Shown here: one piece after another, positions 21,475 through 32,188 of the stretch
Layout of the letters: each line of letters opens with the position of its first letter
Position numbering within the stretch: position 1 is the first letter of the stretch
Assembly (NCBI GenBank): GCA_964016985.1
Contig: OZ024829.1
Location: 72,484,110 to 72,548,109 of the forward strand
Reading direction: 5' to 3'
DNA: 64,000 nucleotides
From: Anodontia alba
Taxonomy: Eukaryota; Mollusca; Bivalvia; Lucinida; Lucinidae
Notes under the pieces: generated by a model
What the model saw: only the letters and a program-made list of their open reading frames with translations
Database searches by the model: none
What the model was told of the DNA's origin: nothing
Program-made: the position numbers and the translations under genes

Positions 21475-23127
21475 ATTAGCTCACCTGAGCACGAAGTGCT
21501 CATGGTGAGCTATTGTGGTCAGTCAATGTCCGTCGTGCGGCGTCAACAATTGCTTTAAAAGCCTACTCCTCCTACACCCCTGGGCCAATTGACTTGATAC
21601 TTGGTAGGAAGCATCAGGGTGACTTGTAGATCAAAAATAGCTAAAATCCTGCCGATCTGAAATCCAAGGTGGCCGCCATGGCTGCCATCTTGAAAATCTA
21701 TTTTTCGCTTCTTCTCCTGAACCGAAAGGCCAATTGACTCCAAACTTAATAGGAAGCATCAGCATGACTTGTAGATCAAAAATAGCTAAAATCGTGCAGA
21801 TCAGAAATCCAAGATGGCCACCATGGCCGCCATCTTGAAAATCTATTTTTCGCATCTTCTCCTGAACCGAAAGGCCAATTCGACTCCAAACTTGCTAGGA
21901 AGCATCAGGGTGACTTGTAGATCAAAAGTAGCTAAAATTGTGCCGATCGTAAATCCAAGATGGCCGCCATGGCCGCCATCTTGAAAATCTATTTTTCGCT
22001 TCTTCTCCTGAAGCGAAAGGCCAATTGACTCCAAACCTGCTAGGAAGCATCAGGGTGACTTGTAGATCAAAAGTAGCTAAAATCGTGCCGATAGGAAATC
22101 CAAGATGGCTGCCATCTTGAAAATCTATTTTTCGCTTCTTCTCCTGAACCGAAAGGCCAATTGACTCCAAACTTGCTAGGAAGCATCAGGGTGACTTGTA
22201 GATCAAAAATAGCTCAAATCGTGCTGATCGGAAATCCAAGATGGCCGCCATGGCCGCCATCTTGAAAATCTATTTTTCGCTTCTTCTCCTGAACCGAAAG
22301 GCCAATTGACTCCAAACTTGCTAGGAAGCATCAGGGTGACTTGTAGATCAAAAATAGCTAAAATCGTGCCGATCGGAAATCCAAGATGGCCGCCATGGCG
22401 GCCATCTTGGAAATCTATTTTTCGCTTCTACTCCTAAACCGAAAGGCCAGTTGACTCGAAACTTGGTAGGAAGCATTTGGGTGACTTGTAGGTCAAAAAT
22501 AGCTAAAATCATGCTGATCGTAAATCGAAGATGGCCACCATGGCGGCTATCTTGAAAATCTATATTTCGCTTCTTCTCCTAAACCCAAAAGTCAGTTGAC
22601 TCGAAACTTAGTAGGAAGCATTTGGGTGACTTGTAAATCAAAAATAGCTAAAATCGTTCTGATCCGAAATCCCATATGGCCACCATGGCCGCGATCTTGA
22701 AAATCTATATTTAGCTTCTTCTCCAGCACCGAAAGGCCAATTGACTCCAAACTTGTTAGGAGACATTGGGGTGACTTGTAGATGAAAAATAGTTAAATCG
22801 TGCCAATCGGATATCCAAGATGGCCGCCACCAAAAGGCCAGTTGACTCGAAATTTGGTAGGAAGCATTGGGGTGACTCGTAGATCCAAAATAGCTAAAAT
22901 CGTGCCGATCGTAAATCCAAGCTGGCCGCCATTTAGAGTTTGTTCAAATGATCACGCTCCATTGACTGGCATGCCATATATATTCTTCTTCAAAATTAAG
23001 AACTGCTTAAATGATGATCTTTTCATTAGTTGGGATGACAGGATTGGAAAAATGTTGCATAACATCTGCATATCTGCAGTAGCTATGTCACTCAGGTGAG
23101 CGACCCGTGGCCAGTGGGCCTCTTGTT
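21475..23127 (+). repeat. CTCACCTGAG-family array E (145-bp units)
   Basis: Complete member, with a start hairpin at 21479-21510 and end CTCAGGTGAGCGACCCGTGGCC...GGGCCTCTTG at 23091-23124. It has about nine units of roughly 145 bp, each with CCAAGATGGCCGCCATGG and CTATTTTTCGCTTCTTCTCC. At 22381-22410 one unit contains a perfect 30-bp palindrome centred on CCGCCATGGCGG. It lies inside array D. Confidence 0.88.
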
Positions 23128-24128
23128 TCACAGTCCATTAGACATGCTACATTGTCTTACTTGTTAATATAATCATTTTGAATTTTGATCAGAATGTTTG
23201 CCTTGATGAGTTCTAGATCAGGTTCTCAAAGTGCTATGATGCTCAGGTGAGCCATCATGGCCCTCTTGTATATTATATTTAGTATGTAGCAATGTGTAGT
23301 GGTGTCATACATACAGGATAAGCTGTAGTGATCACTTCTTGTCCGTCCTCTGTCTGTCCATCTGTCTGTTAACATTTTCAAACTACTTCTCCTCTGAAAC
23401 CACTGAGCCATTCATTTGGAGCCTCCTTTGGTTGGGTGAACAAAAGATTGCTAAAATGGCCGCGGTCCATTGACCAAGATGGCTGCTATGCCCATATATG
23501 GTAAAAACCTTTAAAAATCTTCTTCTCCAGAACCGAGGATGCCTTAGGACTGAATCTTTGCACAAATTATTGGGGAAGGGAGGTCTACCAAAGTTGCTAA
23601 AATAATGGTTGTACATTGATGTTTGACCTTTTTACAGCCAGGTCAAGTTTGCTTCAGTATGCATTTGTATGGGCACCATACATTTGTATGGGAAAATGTT
23701 GAGAATTTCAAACAACTTCTCCTCTAGAGCCTATGGGTTCTGAGTTCCGTCTTCACACAATCTGAAATCGAAAATTCAATAGTGTCAAATTCCTTTCTGA
23801 ATATCAAGGTAATAATGGATAAAATGGTTATCTCGTGTGACTCTTTCAGGCTTTTCCAAGGCAAGTTTGATTTTGTTGAATATGTTCTTTGACAGCTGAC
23901 GCTGTCTTAGAATCAACACATTAAAGGACTGAAGAGTCACTGGGGCCAGATTAGCTAGCTTCTATGGCCAAAATCAATACCTCAGCCCTAGATGTGGCAT
24001 AAGTATGAACCAGTTATCAGTTGTGGGTCTTTAATTGATAATCTGACCTTATTATCAATTCCAGTATTTTTTTTTTCTTTCTCATAGCCTTTTATGCATT
24101 TATACGTTTTTTCTTCTTTTTTTTCTTT
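23128..24128. repeat. Distal pieces of arrays D and C and a diverged array
   Basis: 23195-23271 continues the AGGTCAAGTT-type units of D and ends with its terminus. From 23278 array C material resumes. From about 23330 the sequence changes to the array F type (CATTTTCAAAC, CCAAGATGGCTGC, CCATATATGGTAAAAACC). 23760-24128 has no recognised content beyond T-rich sequence. Confidence 0.6.
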
Positions 24129-24430
24129 TTAGCTCACCTGAGCTATGCTCAGGATGAGCTATAGTGATCACATTTTGTCCGTCGTCTGTCCGTTAACATT
24201 TTCAAACGTCTTCTCCTCTGAAGCCGCTGAGCCAATTTTCTTCAAATTTCATATGGAGCCTCCTTAATTTAGGGGAACGAAAGATTGCTAAAATAGTCGC
24301 AGTCCGTTGACCAAGATGGCCGCCATGCCCATATATGGTAAAAACCTTTAAAAATCTTCTCCAGAACCGAGGATGCCTTGGGGCTGAATCTTTGCACAAA
24401 TCTTTTGGGACGGGAGGTCTACCAAAGTTG

Positions 24431-24709
24431 GGGGTGGTGCGAAGGTGCTGTATATCTTACATCACTGGGGCGTCCAACTGATATTGGCTTACAGCTGGGC
24501 AAGGCCTGCTATCCTTGTAGTGGGTTAGGGTAGAGGGGGAATGTTTTTATTTCTTCTGTTTCTTCACTTTCATTCCTGTTCCTCTTTCTTCCCTGTCCCT
24601 CTCTTTCATCTCCTCTACTCTCTCTTCTATCTCTTTTCTCCCTTTCTCTGGGAGACGACACAAAATGACTCACAAGGGTTGACGTGTCGTTAAACCCCAA
24701 CACAATCAA
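24431..24709 (+). mobile_element. SINE-like retroposon, copy 1, 13-bp target duplication
   Basis: 279 bp starting GGGGTGGTGCGAAGGTGC, with a long pyrimidine-rich middle and a 3' end GTTAAACCCCAACACAATCAA. An exact 13-bp duplication TCTACCAAAGTTG is at 24418-24430 and 24710-24722. The 3' end resembles the tail of the SINE at 19135-19456. No tRNA-like head is visible, so it may be 5'-truncated. A frame rich in Arg/Glu on the minus strand is only the translated pyrimidine tract. Confidence 0.88.
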
Positions 24710-24939
24710 TCTACCAAAGTTGCTAAAATAATGTACATTGACATTTGACCTTTTTACGGCGAGGTCAAGTTTGCTTCCGTATGCATTTGTATGGGCACCA
24801 TACATTTGTATGGGAAAAACGTTGAGAATTTCAAACGACTTCTCCTCTGAAGCCTCAGGGCAAATGTTTTTCAAATTTCATGTGAAGCCTCCTTGGGGCA
24901 GGGGAATGTAAGATTGCTAAAATGGTCGCTGTCCATTGA

Positions 24940-25226
24940 GGTGGTCGGGTGGTGCGAAGGTGCTGTGTATCTTACATCACTGGGGCGTCCAACTGATATT
25001 GGCTTACAGTTGGGCAAGGCCTGCTATCCTTGTAGTGGGTAAGGGTAGAGGGGGAATGTTTTTATTTCTTCTGTTTCTTCACTTTCATTCCTGTTCTTCT
25101 TTCCTCCCTGTCCCTCTCTTTCATCTCCTCTACTCTCTCTTCTGTCTCTTTTCTCCCTTTCTCTGGGAGACGACACAAAATGACCCTCAAGGGTTGACGT
25201 GTCGTTAAACCCTAACACAATCAAAA
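24940..25226 (+). mobile_element. SINE-like retroposon, copy 2
   Basis: Nearly identical in sequence to 24431-24709 and in the same orientation, about 500 bp away. Short flanking repeats CCATTGA (24933-24939 and 25227-25233) are shorter than copy 1's duplication. It is inserted into the GTCCATTGACCAAGATGG word of an array F unit. The close spacing leaves open a local duplication instead of two independent insertions. Confidence 0.82.
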
Positions 25227-26893
25227 CCATTGACCAAGACGGCCGCTATGCCCATATATGGTAAAAATCTTTAAAAATCTTCTCCAAAATAGAGGATGCC
25301 TTGGGGCTGAATCTATACAAATCATCGGGGACGGTAGGTCTACCAAAGTTGCTAAAATGATGGTCGTACATTGACATTTGACCTTTTTACGGCGAGGTCG
25401 TTTGCTTCCATATGCATTGGTATACATTTGTATTGAAATTTCAAATGACTTCTCCTTTGAAGCCTCTGGGCCAATGTTGCTCAAATTTCATGTGGAGCCT
25501 CCTTGGGAAAGGGGAATGAAAGATTGCTAAAATGGTCATGGTTCATTGACCAAGATGGCTGCCATGCCCATATATGGTAAAAATTTTAAAAAATCTTCTT
25601 TTCCAGAACCAAATAAGGCCAGGGGCCTCATCTTTGCACAAATCATCGGGGACAGGAGATCTACTAAAATTGCTAAAGTGATAGTCCTGCGTTGACGTTT
25701 GACCCTTTTACGGCAAGGTCAAATTTGCTTCTCTATGCATTGTTTGGGCCCTATACATTTATATGGGAAAAATGTTGAGAATTCATATTTTGCATATCTC
25801 CTCTATAATCCATTTGAATAGAAATTTGATGAGGTAAATGAGCTGATAGACAGTCCAAGATGGCTGCCACAGCTGCCATCTTGTAAATCAATTTTCGACA
25901 TCTTTTCCCTTGAGCTGAAACTTGCTCTGTAGCAACAGGATGATTTCTGGATTGAAATGAGCTAAAACTGTGTCGATTGGAAATCCAAGATGGCCGCAAT
26001 GGTTCCGCTCTATTGAATAAGATGGCCACCAGAGCTAAAAATAGAAAATCTTCAAATAACATCTCGTCCTTGGCCAGTGGCCTGATTTCAAAATATTTGC
26101 ATAGAAGTGTTCCTCCAATGGCCCTCTACCAAACATTGCTGAAATGGTTCTGCTTGGCTGAACAGAATGGCAACCAGAGCTAAAAATAGAAAAAAACTTT
26201 AAAAGACATCTCCACAGCTAGTGTCCTGATTTCAAAGTAATTTCACAGACGTGTTCCTCTTACGGCCCTTTACCAACATTACTAAAAACGTTCTGTTCGG
26301 CTGAACAAAATGGCTGCCAGAGCTAAAAATCAGAAAAAAAAACCCAAGACCTTTTAACATCTCTTCCTTGATGTCAAAATGATTTCACAGAACTGTTCCT
26401 CTTAACCCTCTTTACCAAAATTGCCAAAATGGTTCTGCTCTGCTGAACAAAATGGTCACCAGAGCTAAAAATAGAAAAACCTTTAAATGACATCTCCGTG
26501 GTCAGGGACCGGATTTCAAAATAATTTCACATCAATGTTCCTCTTATGCCCCTTTGCCAAAATTGCTAAAATGGTTCTGCTCTGCTGAACAAAATGGTTG
26601 CCAGAGCTAAAAATTGAAAAAAAAAAAAAAAACAAAAAAAAAAAAAACAAACCTTGAAAGGACAGGATAAGTAGATGAACCAAATGACCGGAAAAATATC
26701 TGAACTTGTTTTTACTTATGATGCTTTGAAAATTTCAGCATTTTAACCAGCAAGATATCTCGAAAACTGTTTAAGCCATTGCCTTGTCATAAGTTTCAAT
26801 ATTTGACAGTATTGGAAAAATGCTGCATGCCATCTGCATATCTGCAGTGGCAGTTTCACTTAGGTAAGCGAGTTGTGGCCCGTGGGCCTCTTG

Positions 26894-27865
26894 TGTTTGT
26901 TTAATTCTGTATCTTTAATTCGCATTGACAAATTGAGATTCATATTGTTTAACATCTTTTCCGTCACTATTTGTGCAACTGTAATTGTCAAGGAGAAGAA
27001 CTAAATAAATAGTCATACTTTCGTCCTGATTCTAATTCTTATGTGCTACAATGTTAAATGTCATGTAATACTTGGAAAAATAAAATGTTAATTTAAACCA
27101 TACCTGGAATAAAATAAGAATTTCAGTTTTGCTTCATTACTCGGGTCCATGTTGGCAAGTCCGAACACCGGTACAGAATTTTAGCAGAAATGATAATTTA
27201 TTTTATACTATGCAAAAAGTGTGTGGTTATGCTGGGATTATGTAAGTTACTCAGAATAGCTGACAACCAAAAAATCATAGCCATCCCGAGCCACCAAACC
27301 AAACCCATTCAACCAAACCCATTGTATAATTTACTACAGTTGTTGTAAGGGTCGTGTCAAGCAAAAGGGGGCCTTTGAACATTTGCTCCTAGCGAAGACT
27401 CAGATCCGCCTGCGCATTCACCGCAGCCTGAGCTGAGGATTCGCTGTGTACTATATAGGTGGTCATTGACACAAAGCTCTTTCATGTAGCTAGGGAAGAA
27501 GGTTTTCTAACAATGTTTATGTACAGACTGATTTGCAACTTCGTTGAGAGCATATGATCGAAGAACTCTTTTCGCTTGTCGCGGCCCATTATATAAAATG
27601 TTGAATAAATTCACACGTGAATTTTGTCAGTAGGAGAGCAGGAATAAAACATTAAAGTAATATTACGTTAACAAATCTGTGTGAAATTTTAAATTCTTTC
27701 GAGACACTATAATGACATTTTTTATGAAAACCTTACTTTTCAAATACCTCATTCAAATTTGCAATTTAGGTGTTCGTAAAATCCTGACCGTTAAGCAGTG
27801 TAAATGCACACCTGTTTCTCTTTATAAAACGATGATATGCACGAGCTTTTTAAAGTGACCAAATA
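26894..27865. other. Intergenic DNA, nothing recognised
   Basis: AT-rich unique-looking sequence without gene or repeat hallmarks. Only short frames are present. Confidence 0.45.
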
Positions 27866-28743
27866 TAGACCTTGGGCCAGCCATAGACTCCCGGGGGAAT
27901 TTTGTACGCTATAATTTTCTGAAACTACATTATATAAGAAACAAAATGACACATGTTAGCCCTCTGGCGATGCGGGCGTTTACGTGTAACAGCCATGTTA
28001 TCAATGTTACCAACGTTACCCTCAAAACAATAGAAATACTTTGGTGGAAATACTAAACTATTCATATTCTTACTTACTAGCATGCTGTTTGCTACCAATG
28101 CATGTGGTTTTATAGAAACAGGTATCTTGATATATTGGACTCTCAATAACTTGTGACATAACTGTTACATACATTACTAATAGTCAAAAACGTCCTATAT
28201 AAGTTTACATAGCAAATACATTTTGGTACTTCTCTGTTCAACAGTTTTTTTTTGCTAGCTAGAAGACAGAAACATTTTATGCTGGCTAGAAGACAGTTTG
28301 CTTAAAAAATCTTATTTATTATGAAATACCTTGCAAAAACCCCAACTCATATAGGTCAGTCATACGTTATAAAATATTATGACATTAAAAAAATGATTAC
28401 TTTATTTATCATCTATATAGTGATAAGAAAACCTTTATAGATATAAAATTATACAAGAGTTTTATTATTTTTATTAGTGATATTAGTAATGAGAATAACA
28501 CACAACATTATTAATCTTAACGATTTCCATTCTCTTTGTTACCTTATAATGGTCCTCCAAAACGTGTAATTGATAATCAAAAAGGTGATAGTATGAAATA
28601 ACTAATAGGATTGGTTTTGTCTCTGAGCCATATATATATAAATGGGTAATATAACGTAACTGAAAGGACTGGTGGTGTCTCTGGGCCTTATAGGCCTTAC
28701 GGCAGAGTCTGAATTAGATTTATCTGCTAAGAAACTATAATGA

Positions 28744-28864
<121 letters not shown>

Positions 28865-31132
28865 CAAAACCTTCTTTGGTCCCTACCTCTGAAATACCAT
28901 CTATTACTAGTTTATTTTAATGCCAAGATAAGATAAGGTATTTAATTCTCACCTTTTGTTTCCATTGAAATTTCAGGCATGAAAATGACCTAGTGCCTGC
29001 TGATTGTCAGTGATTCTGTTAAGGTGAATAATTTATTACCAAATATTTTCATTTACCTAACATGTCTGAAAACGTGTGTTACACAACTGTGACTGCTATT
29101 CTTAATCAGACTCCTTGCATATTTTTACTTTGACAGTTACAACTTTATTGTGGTTCTAAAGACATACACTACCAAAATAAGACAAACAATAGATTTTCAT
29201 TACTAGGTACTATTAAAGGCCTATGTTCTTTAAGGGCTTTTCCTTCTGTCCAGACACTGATCATATTTGAGACATACAACTTCTGCTGCTCAGAATTCAT
29301 ATTTTGACACTGAGAATACCTTTTCTAGGTCCACTCATAGAGTTAAAACCAAAGACATATGTAAGTGTGTAATGCTGACTTTAGCTAATTGTATCCAACA
29401 ATATTGATCTGGTTTTTAATCATGAGTTTCAGCTAAGTACCGGTAACTTATGTTATAATAGAAAAATGAACAAATATGTGCATGAAACAGATGAAAATCA
29501 GGTTGCATACCACTTTTGTTTTCAACATAAGAGTGGAGTTAATCTCTAAAAGTGCTTAAGTCACTGAATTGCTCTGGTATATACTTAATTTCATTGGGCT
29601 ATGTATGTTTCTAAATTTGCCTGATGTTACACACTTATCTTTAAGAATAGTTGTTTTCTGTATATTTAAATGATAAAGTAACACTATTTGTTTCTGGGAA
29701 AATCATATTACGGCAAGGCAAAGTGTTATATGATTCACTTTATGTAATCTTAAATGTATCAGCCTGGTTGAACGCTCAGTCTGATCAGTCTATGCAGTCT
29801 GCTTGAAGAAAGCTGAGGTCCTTTGCTATTCATTTAGCACACATTGACCTGTCATCACTTTGTTCACTGGCCCTATATATCTTGCGGTAGTGAATATTGA
29901 TAGTGAACATTGTTTTCATGATAATGAACATTTTGTTTTAATCAGGACTGCATGCAAATGCTACTCTGGTATTAGATACATGCATTTCTTGGCATGAGAC
30001 TATGCTTGTACCAATATTGTTTCATCAGAAATAATGTTTTATGTTACATACATTAAATATGTAACAGAAAGACTTTGTGGTCAACTGCATAATATGCAAT
30101 GTGTTGATATATAGATTTTAAGGTCATAAACAAAAATCGTAAACAAAAATCAGTGTAGCAAGCTATAATATGGATCTTCTTAATATACCAATAAAATTCT
30201 TGATTTTCATAGTTAGTTAGATTGCAGATAAATGCTTTACCTACATAAACACCTGATAATTTAACAGAATAAATAAGGCGATAGTGCCATTTTTTTTATT
30301 TTCTTATTTTGAAACTATGAAGTCACAGAACTTTATTATTCTAAAACTGAGTATTAATTCAAATGATAAAGGTATAGATAAAGGCCTTTACAGAGACAAA
30401 AATCCCTTAAAATTAAGACATATATGTGACCATTGATAGATTATTAAGCGTCGTCATGTGAGGGTCTGACATATACATGTAATTCATCTGTAGATATTAT
30501 AGTTAGACATAAAGAAATTATAAGCATTTGCCAGACATTAAAAACTTCAGGACAGTATTCGGTATTTTATGCAAAAGTGGCCATAATGCAGATAGCAACT
30601 TTACTGTAAACACTATTTAATGTATATAACCGACAAATGTATATAACTGACAAAGACTTGCTGCATTAAATTTAGAGTTTTTGAAATGCTTACAAAAACT
30701 TCAAAAGGATACAAAACAGAGGCATTAAAATACGAATGCAGAATACCATACAGAAAACCACCCAATATGTAGATATTTTAGATGTTACCTACGTTACTGT
30801 TGGCAGAATAATATGGCAGAGACAGGTTTAAATGCACCTATGTATCTCATATTACTAAAATATAATGCTACAAATAAAAAGTCACTTTATTTGTACAATT
30901 TCTAGGCTGAATTTGGTGTGATAATATGTAAAAATGATTTTTTGAATGTTACATTTTACAGTGGGGTGACATTGCTTAACACCCAATAACTGACTAAGTA
31001 TAAAAGCTGGAGAAATCATTTTTGTAGCTTTCGAAAGGAAATTAAAATACCTTGCTCAAATTACAAAATTAAGGTCAAAGGGGCAATGTACAATCCATGA
31101 AAATGAACTGTACGAGTTAAAATACTCATTTC

Positions 31133-31470
31133 TAAAGGGTACCGTAGAAAATGTAACGTGTAACATCATGTAAGGCCAAAAAGAATTTTCAAACGTCACA
31201 TTTTGTAGCTTATGGACTGTTCTGTAACTTCATATATTTAGTAGGATCATGTAATTACTTTTTGCTCCAATTCTCATAGGGTTAATAGTTTCCTATTGTA
31301 TTAAAGGGTACCGTAGATAATGTAACTTGTAATATCACGTAAGGCCAAAAAGAATTTTCAAACGTCACATTTTGTAGCTTATGGACTGTTCTGTAACTTC
31401 ATATATTTAGTTGGATCATGTAATTACTTTTTGCTCCAATTCTCATAGGGTTAATAGTTTCCTATTGTAT
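31133..31470 (+). repeat. 169-bp direct tandem duplication
   Basis: TAAAGGGTACCGTAGA...TTTCCTATTGTAT occurs twice head to tail (31133-31301 and 31302-31470) with only a few substitutions. Both lie inside the 3.8-kb element near its right terminal repeat. Confidence 0.95.
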
Positions 31471-31620
31471 TATAATTTTTGTAGGGTTAACGAATGTAAC
31501 AGGCCGTTACTGGGTAACGCCCCCATCGCCAGATGGCTAACATGCTGCAAAATACTTGCAAGACAATAGGGTATAAGAAAAACATGGTCTACAAAATTCC
31601 CCCTTGGGGGTTGTGGGGAG

Positions 31621-31657
31621 TGTGGGGGGGGGGGGGGGGGGGAGGGGGGGGGGGGGG
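31621..31657 (+). repeat. Poly(G) tract of about 35 bp in the right terminal repeat
   Basis: A run of G interrupted by single A and T. The matching place in the left terminal repeat has only CCCGGGGG, and copy B has CCCCCTCCCCC. Sequencing or assembly length here is likely unreliable. It could form a G-quadruplex. Confidence 0.85.
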
Positions 31658-31682
31658 TAAACCATAGCTGGCCAGCGGTCTA

Positions 31683-32188
31683 ATATGTTCTATAAGAGGT
31701 ACGTTGAAAGCAAGAAAACCATAAATAGCTACAACATTGTCGAGAGTACGAGTTTTTCTAAGCTAGTTTCGGCGGTTTACGCATCATCTGACCCTGAAAT
31801 ATACGAGGTATTTTCAAAACAAGTGGACAATAGATAATAGGGATTGATAGTAAACAAAAGCAACATCGTCTTTTCCGTATCTCTTATTCGAGTATAAAAT
31901 AACAAAACGCAAATCATGAAATACCAATACGGCAATCCCTGCCGATGTTGAACATATTCAAACAGATTTAAAGGTTAACGAAAATCATAAAAATGGTGAC
32001 GCGAATTTTACAAACATAAATTGGAGAATGCTTACGGGTCCTGGATTGGTTTACATTATCAATCACTTTGATTCTACACGAAGGCAGCCATGCGGCTGTA
32101 GTATTGGTGTTTACATTTAACATACAAAATGAAAATGTTTGATTGAAATAATGTAAGCAACCATTAATAATCGATCTATGCACAGATC
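31683..32188. other. Intergenic DNA, nothing recognised
   Basis: About 500 bp with only short frames, between two repeat structures. Confidence 0.45.

Larger units (their letters stand above)
24129..26893 (+). repeat. CTCACCTGAG-family array F
   Basis: Begins TTAGCTCACCTGAGCTATGCTCAGGATGAGC and ends at a diverged terminus (CTTAGGTAAGCGAGTTGTGGCCCGTGGGCCTCTTG, 26859-26893). The first half has units with CCAAGATGGCCGCCATGCCCATATATGG and GGTCGTACATTGACATTTGACC. The second half (about 26030-26600) has units of about 140 bp with AAAATGGCTGCCAGAGCTAAAAAT. Two copies of a second SINE-like element are inserted. A poly(A)-rich run is at 26617-26650. Confidence 0.83.

Noticed and set aside
19692..22170. 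Series of minus-strand frames beginning MESIGLSVQEKKRKIDFQDG
   Set aside because: The same peptide is re-read from each 145-bp tandem unit; units contain stops at fixed places and no start context or domain.
24509..25230. Arg/Glu-rich minus-strand frames (about 68-121 codons)
   Set aside because: They translate the pyrimidine-rich body of the two SINE-like insertions.
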